DNA of 48,548 nucleotides from Anaerolineaceae bacterium UBA4775 (lineage in GTDB: Bacteria > Chloroflexota > Anaerolineae > Anaerolineales > Anaerolineaceae). The position numbers and the translations under genes are program-made. Below, piece after piece: positions 25,141-33,173 of this stretch. Positions within the stretch are counted from its first letter, which is position 1, and each line of letters begins with the position of its first letter. The DNA lies in NCBI GenBank assembly GCA_002403205.1, contig DHHJ01000028.1:1-48548 (forward strand), read 5' to 3'. The notes beneath the pieces are model-generated. The model was given only the letters and a program-made list of their open reading frames with translations. It was not told where the DNA came from and made no database searches.

Positions 25141-26736
25141 ATGAATCAATTATATTACGGGGATAACCTGGACATTCTCCGCCGTTATATCAAAGATGAA
25201 TCAATTGATTTGATATATCTTGATCCGCCGTTCAATTCTAACGCAACCTACAATGTGTTATTTTCACAACAGGACGGATCCCAATCCACCGCGCAAATCC
25301 AGGCATTTGAAGACACATGGCAGTGGGATGAAGAAGCAGCCAAATCCTATGAATTAACCGTCGAACAGGGTGGTTCAATAGCAGACGCACTTAGAGCGTT
25401 TAGACTGCTATTAGGAAACAGTAATATGATGGCATACCTGGCAATGATGGCTCCCAGGTTGGTGGAATTGCACCGAGTCTTAAAAAGAACAGGGAGCTTA
25501 TATCTTCATTGTGACTCTACTGCGAGCCATTATTTAAAAGTATTGTTAGACCAAGTGTTTTCCCCGGAGAATTTCAGAAATGAGATAATTTGGAAGAGAT
25601 CGAACCCCAAAAGCCATGGTTCAATAAATTTCCCCACCTGCACTGATACTATTTTACGCTATACAAAAACTGACAAGTTTACTTTCAACCAACCTTATGG
25701 AGATCATGACCCAGAATATGTGAGTAAAGCATATAAGTACTCAGATGAAAAGGGCAGATATCGTTTACTCCCGTTGTTGAATCCAAACCAAGATAGACCC
25801 AATTTAACATATGAATTCTTGGGTGTAAAAAGAGTTTGGAGATGGACAAGAGAAAGGATGGAAAAAGCATATGAGGACGGCATTGTTATTCAATTGAAGC
25901 CTGGAGCTGTACCTCAATATAAAAAATATCTTTCAGATTCTAAGGGTAGAACTATAACGAATTGTTGGACTGACATTAATCAAGTTGCAGGAAATGAGTC
26001 TCTCGGATATCCAACACAAAAACCTGAAGAACTGCTTGAAAGAATAATTGAAGCGTCAAGTGAAGAGGGTGATACTGTTCTTGATCCATTTTGTGGATGT
26101 GGCACCGCCATTGCTGCTTCACAAAAATTAAACCGAAATTGGATTGGAATTGATATTACCCACCTGGCAATCGGCTTAATTAAGCTTCGGATGGCTGATC
26201 AGTTCGGTGAAGAATTAATTTATGAGGTGTACGGTGAACCCACAACCATTGAAGGTGCGAGAAAATTATCCGAAATGGACAAATACCAGTTTGAATGGTG
26301 GGCATTAGGGTTAGTAGGTGCCAGACCTTCAGATCCTAAAAAGGGTTCAGATAGAGGGATTGATGGACGTTTGTATTTCCATGATGATGAGTCTGGTAAA
26401 ACCAAACAGGTGATTATCTCGGTCAAAGGGGGAAGTACAGGAGTGAGTCATATCCGAGATTTAGTTGGGGTTCTGGACCGTGAAAATGCTCAGATTGGGG
26501 TCTTAATAACTCTCCAAGAGCCTACAAAACCCATGCGGTCAGAAGCCGCCAGCGCAGGATTCTATGATTCACCCTGGGGAAAGCATCCCCGTGTGCAAAT
26601 CCTGACTATTGAGGAATTATTAGAAGGACAACAGATTGATATGCCCCCAATCAGGCAAGTGAACCAGACATACCGGCGAGCGCCAAGACATCAAGTTGAT
26701 TCGGGGAAACAGCCAGAGTTGGGTTTTGATGGTTAA
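25141..26736 (+). CDS. DNA methyltransferase fused to an Mrr-like nuclease domain
   Basis: A 531-residue protein. Residues 1-345 are a beta-class N6-adenine/N4-cytosine methyltransferase: catalytic DPPF (28-31) precedes the SAM-binding DPFCGCGT (315-322), as in type III Mod subunits. Residues about 380-500 look like a PD-(D/E)xK nuclease of the Mrr type, with GSDRGIDG and, after a gap, VIISVKGG (lysine kept, usual Glu/Gln replaced by Ser), then a GVLDRENAQIGVLITL strand. One polypeptide could thus methylate and cut. There is no separate Res helicase or specificity subunit nearby. Codon use is AT-rich compared with genes outside 25-30 kb, so it is likely acquired. AAAGGA lies upstream of the ATG. 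Confidence 0.85.
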   Translation: MNQLYYGDNLDILRRYIKDESIDLIYLDPPFNSNATYNVLFSQQDGSQSTAQIQAFEDTWQWDEEAAKSYELTVEQGGSIADALRAFRLLLGNSNMMAYLAMMAPRLVELHRVLKRTGSLYLHCDSTASHYLKVLLDQVFSPENFRNEIIWKRSNPKSHGSINFPTCTDTILRYTKTDKFTFNQPYGDHDPEYVSKAYKYSDEKGRYRLLPLLNPNQDRPNLTYEFLGVKRVWRWTRERMEKAYEDGIVIQLKPGAVPQYKKYLSDSKGRTITNCWTDINQVAGNESLGYPTQKPEELLERIIEASSEEGDTVLDPFCGCGTAIAASQKLNRNWIGIDITHLAIGLIKLRMADQFGEELIYEVYGEPTTIEGARKLSEMDKYQFEWWALGLVGARPSDPKKGSDRGIDGRLYFHDDESGKTKQVIISVKGGSTGVSHIRDLVGVLDRENAQIGVLITLQEPTKPMRSEAASAGFYDSPWGKHPRVQILTIEELLEGQQIDMPPIRQVNQTYRRAPRHQVDSGKQPELGFDG

Positions 26737-26770
26737 TTAGAAACCTTACAAAAGCCTATAGGAAATATTG

Positions 26771-27514
26771 ATGACAATAGAACCAGCAATAACTGCAGCA
26801 ATTATAACCGGGGTCTTCAACTTGATTAGTGCAGGGTTGGTAGCATTAATAGTCAGCTTGCACTTAATTAAGTACCAAGCCAGACTTGAAGAAGAGCAAA
26901 AGAAAAGATTGGCATTTAAAGAGCCTTCCCACTCAAAAATCCTTTTTGATTCACAAAATTTAATAAAATATACACAACGTGCTTATGTGGATTTTTTAAC
27001 ATATTATTTCTATACTCCATATGATTATTTTAATCATTTAATTATTTCAAACGAGTCTAGTGAAGAAGAGATCGAAGAGAAAATTCACGATTTGTTATTA
27101 TCTAAGAATGAAAAACGAATAAAATCGAATTTTGTCGAACTTAGAAATCAAGGCTTTACAACTTTCTATGCTTTTTACCATTCTGTCACCAATGGATTTA
27201 TTCATTTAAAATCCTTAGATTCAGAACGCCAATATTACCTAGAAAATGACGAAGTACCCCTACCTCACCCGGACATAAAACGACTATCTGGAAAAATTTA
27301 TAATAAGATTATAGTTTCTATGTTTTCACAAGAATTTAAAGATCTTGTTGAGTTCTTTAAAGACCCAAATGTAAAATTTATTGATCATATGAATCGATTC
27401 AAAAGGTTCTGGATTCGAAAAACAAAAGAATTTATGTATGATTATCAAGAACTAGAAAATTTGTATCATGCCATATGGAACATTAAACCCGACAATGATC
27501 AAGGAGACTCTTAG
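26771..27514 (+). CDS. Unknown membrane-anchored protein next to the methyltransferase-nuclease
   Basis: A 247-residue protein with one N-terminal membrane helix (about 8-30, AAIITGVFNLISAGLVALIVSL), a short charged coiled segment, and a soluble, aromatic-rich helical domain. The family is not recognised. It begins 34 bases after the methyltransferase-nuclease on the same strand and has the same AT-rich composition. It probably travels with that gene and could be a membrane-bound partner in defence, but no effector motif is visible. Confidence 0.65.
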   Translation: MTIEPAITAAIITGVFNLISAGLVALIVSLHLIKYQARLEEEQKKRLAFKEPSHSKILFDSQNLIKYTQRAYVDFLTYYFYTPYDYFNHLIISNESSEEEIEEKIHDLLLSKNEKRIKSNFVELRNQGFTTFYAFYHSVTNGFIHLKSLDSERQYYLENDEVPLPHPDIKRLSGKIYNKIIVSMFSQEFKDLVEFFKDPNVKFIDHMNRFKRFWIRKTKEFMYDYQELENLYHAIWNIKPDNDQGDS

Positions 27515-27677
27515 TACTAATTTTTATATCCGGATTCAATAGTTCTTATGAAATTTTTCTCCACATAAAGAAAAATTTTTAAGAGGAACCGCCATCCTTA
27601 CAATTGGCTTAATTACTCACCGTATTCATTAGTTTCATGAGTTTATCGAACATAATTAGTCAGGAGGAGTAAACCAC

Positions 27678-28085
27678 ATGAGAAAACTAGTATTCTTATT
27701 ATTAATTTTTGTGTTGTCAATTCTCGCCTGTGGAGGGTCAGGATCATCAACGCGTGCAACATCACCACCAAGAGAAACTGTTACCGTTAAGAGCGGAGAG
27801 CTTAGAAATACAATTCGAAGCTACAGTGGTACGATCACTCGAAATACAGTATTTAAAGTCCAAAAGTTAGATGGTACATACGATAACCGTTCTAATGACT
27901 TGCGAGAATTGTGTCTTGATTTTAACTATTATCGAGACCAGATTATTGAACACACCGCAAAAGGAAACATAGCAAAAGCCGACGATGCAAGGGATTGGCT
28001 TGATCGGATAAACTTATGGCTAGATGCATACAATGAGGATGATATCCAGGCAATGTTTACTCTAATAAAAGATAAGGGCTGGTAA
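27678..28085 (+). CDS. Small lipoprotein of unknown function
   Basis: A 135-residue protein with a lipoprotein signal ending LSILAC (Cys18), then a Ser/Thr linker and a small helical domain. GGAGGAG nine bases before the ATG gives a firm start. Homology is not recognised. It lies inside the AT-rich island, 163 bases after the membrane protein gene. Confidence 0.7.
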   Translation: MRKLVFLLLIFVLSILACGGSGSSTRATSPPRETVTVKSGELRNTIRSYSGTITRNTVFKVQKLDGTYDNRSNDLRELCLDFNYYRDQIIEHTAKGNIAKADDARDWLDRINLWLDAYNEDDIQAMFTLIKDKGW

Positions 28086-28102
28086 TTCTATTCATCATAT
28101 CA

Positions 28103-28345
28103 TCACAATCCCCAATTCTCCACCGGTGAAGCGTGTTTGTGAGCTTCTGCAATATCGCTTTCACTGATTGCTAAATACCGTTTAACCATATCCAAGGTAG
28201 AGTACCCCAACATTTACTGGAGAGCATAGATGTTTGGTTAATTTCTCAGGAAATTAACCGTGAATGTATGCATAAAATCGTGGGGAGAGTTTTTTGGCAC
28301 GCCGGCGCGTTTACGGCCACGGTAAAGCATTTTTTAAGGGACTGC
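28103..28345 (-). pseudogene. Decayed tyrosine recombinase, C-terminal part
   Basis: Reading the minus strand in one frame gives RAGVPKNSPHDFMHTFTVNF, then NIYALQ, MLGYSTLDMVKRYL and AHKHASPVENWG, the C-terminal catalytic segment of a phage/XerC-type integrase. It is interrupted by at least two in-frame stops (after FLRN and after YALQ) and a third near 28335. The HxxR arginine has become Met (HDFMHT). The frame ends at the TGA at 28103-28105. A dead integrase remnant marking a former mobile element. Confidence 0.85.
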
Positions 28346-28499
28346 CTTGATGATCCGTGTGCACGGAGGTTGGAGGGAAAAGGGGGGTTTTGGGGTGCCT
28401 TTGTCTCCACGGATGGGTAGATGTAGCTATCCTTATCGACTGAGGTCGAGCCGAGGGTGTTTGCCTGGCTTGTGCCAAACACAACTGTGCGCGCCAACC

Positions 28500-28705
28500 A
28501 AAAACACCCCTTCTCAGGAGTGTCTTTTTGGTCAGCCCGTCTCCGCTATGCTGCGTGGGTTCCGTTTCACGCCAGGACGAGCGGATTTGCCCGTCCTGAG
28601 CACTAGCGAAGGAAACCGCTGGCCTGTGCGCAGCCCCCTGAGCATCGCGAAGGGCACGGACCCGGATCGTCGTGGGCGGGCTGGCAACAGCCGCGCTCAC
28701 GGTAT
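28500..28705 (-). repeat. tRNA-Pro relic: copied terminator and interrupted tRNA fragments
   Basis: 28500-28533 matches the terminator plus CCA end of the intact tRNA-Pro (29938-29971) with one mismatch. From 28576 the sequence follows the tRNA again in pieces: GAGCGGATTTG, AACCGCTGGCCT and CACGGACCCG. They are split by two insertions that share CCTGAGC...GCGAAGG, a common short interspersed palindrome-like repeat. The pieces are in the same order as in the functional tRNA gene. Probably a degraded attachment-site or tRNA duplication. Confidence 0.65.
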
Positions 28706-28739
28706 GCCGCTTTTGGGTCCATTACACTGATATCCAAAA

Positions 28740-28991
28740 ATGAGTACCGATGGATTCACCTGGGGGAACACAGAAGGCGACACCGAATCAAGCCGGAAAA
28801 GTTTTCAAAGGGGATTGAGAAAATTGTGCGATCATACGGGGATTGAATATAAATCATCCCATAAGTTGAGAAAGGGCCATGGGGTTTATGCTGCAGAACA
28901 TTCAGATAATTATCAAGAATTCCAGGCATATTCTCAAAATATGGGTCATGAGGATCCAGGAACAACTTATAAGGATTACAGCAAACTATAA
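28740..28991 (+). pseudogene. Tyrosine recombinase C-terminal fragment
   Basis: An 83-codon open frame whose product carries the last catalytic elements of a tyrosine integrase: HKLRKGHG (HxxR box), MGHEDPGTT and a nucleophile-like YKDYSKL end. The first catalytic Arg and the whole N-terminal DNA-binding region are missing, and there is no ribosome site. It is in the opposite orientation to the remnant at 28103-28345, and its sequence is different, so two distinct elements have entered here. Confidence 0.75.
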
Positions 28992-29053
28992 AATGACGAT
29001 GTGAAATCAATTATTCTGGGAAAAAACCATTAACAATTAAAGATATCGATATG

Positions 29054-29740
29054 TTAAGAAGGGTACCTTTCAATAAATAAAGCAATTCCTTCAATTAGCA
29101 ATCTGACATCATCTTCATCATACTGTTCATAATCCCCATGCGCAGCATAATTTCTCACCTCAAGCCAGGAAACAATCTGCTTCATCTCCCTCTTTCCATA
29201 TACTGAAACAGAATAAAGATTTTGATTTATTTGACTAGATTTTAATGGTTCTCCATCTTTATTTAAGTATTCCACATCATTTGATTTACATAAACTTTTT
29301 AAATGAGCTTCTAATGATGAACCTATAATAACAGCTGCTGCATCTTTATAGCCTTCATCCAATAAATGTTCAGACATTTGAATATAATCCTCAAATAAAT
29401 CACCTCTAATCAATCCAGGTAAAGATTGGATTAGGCCTAATTTTATATCATCAATTACTGAATCAACAAAAGAATGTAAATTTGTTATCAAGAATTCGGG
29501 ACCATGCGATTCCCATCTTATGTTATTGTATTCGTCAATTATCCATTCCAAGTAAACTATAAAACGATGGGGTAATGGATATAATTGTGAAACTAAATTT
29601 TCAACACGGCCCGATAATGCCAACAACTTTCCAAAAGATACACGATTGGAAAAACCGTTATTTATAAAATATTCCAATTGAGAATTAATTTGTTCAAGAT
29701 GTTTTAAATATTGATCATAAATTATTGTTCTTTTGACCAT
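29054..29740 (-). CDS. HEPN-motif protein, possible abortive-infection or toxin-type RNase
   Basis: A 228-residue soluble protein. The C-terminal domain is helical and carries RNYAAH (Arg196-x4-His201), the R-x4-6-H signature of HEPN ribonucleases, preceded by AAVIIGSSLEAHLK. The N-terminal half is helical with no known motif. The start is ATG 29740 with AGGAAG upstream; a TATAAT lies at 29771-29776 on the minus strand. No antitoxin gene is adjacent. The AT-rich gene lies between integrase debris and tRNA-Pro, the usual place for defence cargo. RNase activity is inferred from the motif only. Confidence 0.7.
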   Translation of the reverse strand: MVKRTIIYDQYLKHLEQINSQLEYFINNGFSNRVSFGKLLALSGRVENLVSQLYPLPHRFIVYLEWIIDEYNNIRWESHGPEFLITNLHSFVDSVIDDIKLGLIQSLPGLIRGDLFEDYIQMSEHLLDEGYKDAAAVIIGSSLEAHLKSLCKSNDVEYLNKDGEPLKSSQINQNLYSVSVYGKREMKQIVSWLEVRNYAAHGDYEQYDEDDVRLLIEGIALFIERYPS

Positions 29741-29828
29741 ATTTCGCCCTTCCTAATAGTTTGTAAAATTATTATAACATTTAGAAAGATCTTGGAATCT
29801 GTCATGTTAATCAAAGAATAAAAACACA

Positions 29829-29930
29829 AAACACCTCAAAAAAGAGGTGTTTTTAGTCGGGGCGAGCGGATTTGCCCGTCCTGAGCGCTAGCGAAGGAAA
29901 CCGCTGGGCTGTGCGCAGCAGCCTGAACCG
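29829..29930 (-). repeat. Second tRNA-Pro 3'-end copy with its own terminator
   Basis: A hairpin AAAACACCTC/GAGGTGTTTTT (29829-29853) is followed by GTCGGGGCGAGCGGATTTG (29856-29874), identical to the 3' end of the intact tRNA-Pro at 29969-29987. Then comes an insertion of the CCTGAGC...GCGAAGG repeat and short tRNA matches AACCGCTGG and GAACCGT. The order terminator then tRNA end is the same as in the functional gene. Confidence 0.7.
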
Positions 29931-29937
29931 TAAAGAG

Positions 29938-29966
29938 AAAAACACCCCTTTTCAGGAGTGTCTTTT
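29938..29966 (-). terminator. Terminator of tRNA-Pro
   Basis: On the minus strand, directly after the encoded CCA, AAAAAGACACTCC-tgaaaa-GGGGTGTTTTT forms a stem followed by T residues. This ends the tRNA transcript. A near-identical copy occurs at 28500-28528. Confidence 0.75.
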
Positions 29967-30044
29967 TGGTCGGGGCGAGCGGATTTGAACCGCTGGCCTC
30001 ACGGACCCGAACCGTGCGCTCTATCCGGGCTGAGCTACGCCCCG
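29967..30044 (-). tRNA. tRNA-Pro (CGG), complete with encoded CCA
   Basis: Reading from 30044 down: acceptor CGGGGCG, D-arm GCTC..GAGC, anticodon stem CACGG/CCGTG with loop TTCGGGT (anticodon CGG, G37 as in proline tRNAs), variable AGGCC, T-arm AGCGG TTCAAAT CCGCT, acceptor CGCCCCG, discriminator A and an encoded CCA. All stems pair. Its 3' end is duplicated twice to the left, marking it as an integration site. Confidence 0.95.
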
Positions 30045-30099
30045 CAAGCCATCATTATACCACCGCGCCCACTATTTACAAGAACAGGTTTTCCTTTTG

Positions 30100-30143
30100 T
30101 CATTCGCGAATGACAGCGATAGTTTTCGCACCTGCAGTATAAT
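30100..30143 (+). promoter_or_regulatory. Palindromic operator candidate and -10 for the Fe-S protein gene
   Basis: TCATTCGCGAATGA (30100-30113) is a perfect 14-base palindrome. A TATAAT lies at 30138-30143, 19 bases before the ATG at 30163, with no recognisable -35. The palindrome just upstream of the -35 region suits an activator or repressor site. Confidence 0.5.
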
Positions 30144-30162
30144 TTTCCCTAAGGAGCCGTCT

Positions 30163-31515
30163 ATGACCACCTTCGCAATCCTTCTCACCCTCGTATTGCT
30201 GATCTTTGCGGCCGGTTTTACCGGCTTTGCCATCGTCTCCCTCTCTGAAGGCCACCGGCGGGCTGCTCGCCTGGCGGGTGCCCTCGCCGCCCTGTCCCTG
30301 CTGATCTTAATCGCCGCGCTAATGGTACCGCCAACCGTGCAGAATGTCCTTGCCCTCGTCCTGGGTGCAGGCCTGCTCGCCCTGCTCCTGTACCTGGCCT
30401 GGCCGGCCAGGCTTGCCATCCCGCCCTCCCCGCCGCCCACCTTACGCATTGACGAACGCACCACCATGTTTGCACGCGCCTGCCTGGCCCCCGGCAGCCC
30501 AGAATACAGCGCCTACTACGCGGCCCACCCCGAGCACCACGCCCTTGACGACCTCTTCCGATCTAAACCGGGGTTACTGGCGCCCGGCGCCCTGTTCTAC
30601 GACGAACGCCTGGCCTCCTCGCCCGAGGGGAGTTTCTACCTGACCGAATCCCTCCGCCATGCCGTCAACGGACCGGTGGCCGACACAGCCACCCAGCACT
30701 CACCCCAGGCCATGACAGCCTGGATCAAGAAATTGGCCGCTTACCACGGCGCAGTGCAGACCGGCATCTGCGAGCTGCAGGCTAACCATATTTACTCGCA
30801 CATCGGCCGGGGCAGCGGCACCTACGGTGCCCCCATCAACCTTGACCATCGCTATGCCATCGCCATCAGCGTGGAGATGGATCACCAGATGCTCAACTGC
30901 GCGCCGCGCATGCCCACGGTGATGGAATCTGCCCGCCAATACGCTCGTTCCGCCCAAATTGCCGTCATTTTGGCTGCGGCTATCCGCGCCCTCAGCTACC
31001 CTGCACGGGCCCACATTGATGGCAACTACCGCGTCATTGCCCCCCTGGTCGCCAAACAGGCCGGCCTGGGTGAGATCGGCCGCATGGGGCTGCTGATGAC
31101 GCCCGGGCTGGGCCCACGCGTGCGCTTGGCCGTCGTCACCACCGACCTGCCCCTCAGCATTGACCCGCCAACCTGGGACCCAAGCATAATCGACTTCTGC
31201 ACCCACTGCACCAAGTGCGCCGCAGTCTGCCCTTCCCAGGCCATCCCCACCGATGATCGCCAGCACCACCCCGATGGCACCTTGCGCTGGAAGATCAATC
31301 CTGAGCGCTGCTATACCTATTGGACTGCCATCGGCACCGACTGCGGGCGCTGCATGGCCGTGTGCCCTTACGCCCATGCCGACAATGCCTTCCACAACCT
31401 GATCCGCTTCGGCGTGGCCAACTCCGCCAACTTCCGCCGCGCCGCCATCTGGATGGACGACCTGTTCTACGGTGAAAAGCCCCCACCGCACCAACCCTCA
31501 CCCTGGCTTCGATAA
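30163..31515 (+). CDS. Membrane-anchored reductive-dehalogenase-like / QueG-like Fe-S protein
   Basis: A 450-residue protein. The first 85 residues hold about three membrane helices. A soluble domain (95-340) follows with the RdhA/epoxyqueuosine-reductase-like pattern: IRALSYPARAH, APLVAKQAGLGEIGRMGLL and GPRVRLAVVTTDLPL. Two ferredoxin motifs come next, CTHCTKCAAVC (346-356) and CGRCMAVC (394-401). The family binds cobamide and two [4Fe-4S] clusters and reduces organohalides or queuosine precursors. There is no twin-arginine signal and no RdhB anchor gene, since the anchor is built in. The substrate is unknown and may not be an organohalide. The start at 30163 is set by AAGGAG seven bases upstream. 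Confidence 0.85.
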   Translation: MTTFAILLTLVLLIFAAGFTGFAIVSLSEGHRRAARLAGALAALSLLILIAALMVPPTVQNVLALVLGAGLLALLLYLAWPARLAIPPSPPPTLRIDERTTMFARACLAPGSPEYSAYYAAHPEHHALDDLFRSKPGLLAPGALFYDERLASSPEGSFYLTESLRHAVNGPVADTATQHSPQAMTAWIKKLAAYHGAVQTGICELQANHIYSHIGRGSGTYGAPINLDHRYAIAISVEMDHQMLNCAPRMPTVMESARQYARSAQIAVILAAAIRALSYPARAHIDGNYRVIAPLVAKQAGLGEIGRMGLLMTPGLGPRVRLAVVTTDLPLSIDPPTWDPSIIDFCTHCTKCAAVCPSQAIPTDDRQHHPDGTLRWKINPERCYTYWTAIGTDCGRCMAVCPYAHADNAFHNLIRFGVANSANFRRAAIWMDDLFYGEKPPPHQPSPWLR

Positions 31516-31717
31516 TTGTCTCGCAAGCGGGAAATTAATCAATGCGCACACTACAAAGACTGAAAACCTGTCAGGCTGTCCTTATAGGCAGTGTTGTGGT
31601 GGGCCAGCAAACTGAATTTTTCATTTTAGGGTTGACGGCATTGCAGAAACTGGTTATATCCAGCAGTCATCATTTATGTTCTTTGCATCCTCGTGCTCAC
31701 AAAACAAGCCGTTTACC

Positions 31718-32189
31718 AGCCCCTCCCTTCAGGGAGGGGTTGGGGGAGGGTCAAGATTAAGAAATCTCTACTTATTTAGGATCAACATCTTTGCAGCTTT
31801 TTGACCAAAACCGGTCAAATATTGTGTTTTTTCTCACAACACCGTAACACAACCATTGTAAAGCCCCTCCATTCAGGGAGGGGTTGGGGGAGGGTCAAGA
31901 TTAAGAAATCTCTCCTTATTTAGGGTCAACATCTTTGCAGCTTTTTGACCAAAACCGGTCAAATATTGTGTTTTTTCTCACAACACCGTAACACAAGCAT
32001 TGTAAAGCCCCTCCCTTTAGAGAGGGTTTGGGGAAGGTCAAGACTACTACATCTCAACGTTTTTGAGGATGAATGAATTTGAAGACTTTCGACCGAAACT
32101 CAACAATCTAATACGTTCAAACATTCCTTAGCCTCACAGCACACGCTTTTTAAAGCCCCTCCCTTCAGGGAGGGGTTGGGGGAGGGTCA
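31718..32189. repeat. Tandem array, about 144-bp unit with G/C-rich hairpin
   Basis: The 695-base gap 31516-32210 contains no gene. Four copies of a hairpin-forming element (CCCCTCCCTTCAGGGAGGGG followed by TTGGGGGAGGGTCA) start at 31718, 31862, 32006 and 32154, i.e. every 144, 144 and 148 bases. The AT-rich filler after copies one and two is nearly identical, including GACCAAAACCGGTC. After copy three it has diverged. The last copy lies beside the stop of the alcohol dehydrogenase gene and could fold as a terminator-like hairpin. Confidence 0.9.
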
Positions 32190-32210
32190 CCCCCCTGCTT
32201 TACCCAATTT

Positions 32211-33173
32211 TCAATCCACCGCCACCAACACCTTTAATGCCCCGCGCTCCGCCGCCTTCTCGAAGGCCACCAGCCCATCGGAAAGGGCATACCGGGCTGT
32301 GACCATCGGGAGCGGGTCAACCCAGCCCCCCGCCAGCAAGCGCAATGCGGGCTCAAACGGCCCGCAGCGCGACCCAACCAAAGTGATCTCGTCCACCACC
32401 AAGGCGGACAGGTTCAGGTTCACATCGCCGGCAAAGGTGCTCTTCAGCACCAGCGTACCGCCCGGGCGCACGGCCTGCCGGGAGAGGGCAAACCCGCCCG
32501 GCGAACTGGTCACCTCCACCACCATATCCGCTGCATGCGCCGGGACCATGCGGGCATCCACAGCCGGGATGCCCCAATCCCCCAGCAGCTGCGCTTGCGC
32601 TTCCCGCCGCACCACCACAGCCAGGTCGCAGCCTGTCAACCGCAAGGTCTGGGCAATCAGCAATCCCAGCCGCCCTGCGCCCACCACCAGCACCTTCAAG
32701 CCAGGTCTAACCTGCACCTGCTCCTGGATTTCCAGGGCAGCCGCCAGCGGCTCTGTGAAGACAGCCGCCTCATCCGGCACAGACCCGGGAACAGCATGCA
32801 AGTTCTCCACCGGCAGGGTGAAATACTCTGCCAGCACGCCGTCCTTCCCCAAGATGCCCAGCACGGTGCGGTTCTCGCAGTGATGGCCCCGCCCTGCCAG
32901 GCAGGCTGTGCAGGTGCCACACACCAAATTGATCTCCCCCACCACCCGCTGCCCGACCCAGCCCTCAAACCCAGGCGCAGCCACAACTTCACCCACAAAT
33001 TCGTGTCCGGGCACGCCAGTGAACGGGTAATAGCCGTGTGTCATTTCCAGGTCCGTGGCACAAACCCCCGCTAAACGTGTTTTGATCAAAGCCTCGCCTT
33101 GCTCAGGTTCGGGGATGGACAGATCCTCACGAAAAGTCAATCGCTGGTCTTCCAGCCACAACCCGCGCATCAT
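32211..33173 (-). CDS. Zinc-dependent medium-chain alcohol/polyol dehydrogenase
   Basis: A 320-residue MDR-family NAD(P)-dependent dehydrogenase. Catalytic zinc ligands are in GVCATD and GHEFVGEV. The structural zinc lobe is CGTCTACLAGRGHHC. The nucleotide site VLVVGAGRLGLLIAQ follows, then Glu-rich MVVEVTSS. It would oxidise a sugar alcohol or secondary alcohol; substrate unknown. The ATG at 33173 shares its A with the TGA of the sugar kinase gene, so the two are co-translated and probably act in the same carbohydrate route. At about 320 residues it is slightly shorter than the usual 340-350. Confidence 0.88.
   Translation of the reverse strand: MMRGLWLEDQRLTFREDLSIPEPEQGEALIKTRLAGVCATDLEMTHGYYPFTGVPGHEFVGEVVAAPGFEGWVGQRVVGEINLVCGTCTACLAGRGHHCENRTVLGILGKDGVLAEYFTLPVENLHAVPGSVPDEAAVFTEPLAAALEIQEQVQVRPGLKVLVVGAGRLGLLIAQTLRLTGCDLAVVVRREAQAQLLGDWGIPAVDARMVPAHAADMVVEVTSSPGGFALSRQAVRPGGTLVLKSTFAGDVNLNLSALVVDEITLVGSRCGPFEPALRLLAGGWVDPLPMVTARYALSDGLVAFEKAAERGALKVLVAVD

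Noticed and set aside
26640..26736. QPELGF near the end of the methyltransferase-nuclease as a clamp motif
   Set aside because: The spacing differs from the QxxLF consensus and such a tail is not expected for this enzyme; probably chance.
28246..28730. Open frames of 83-129 codons in the repeat/tRNA-relic region
   Set aside because: They run through the integrase remnant and interspersed repeats, lack ribosome sites and have no protein-like composition.
31718..32189. CRISPR array or rRNA-like operon fragment
   Set aside because: Only four units with repeated filler; no cas genes and no rRNA similarity.
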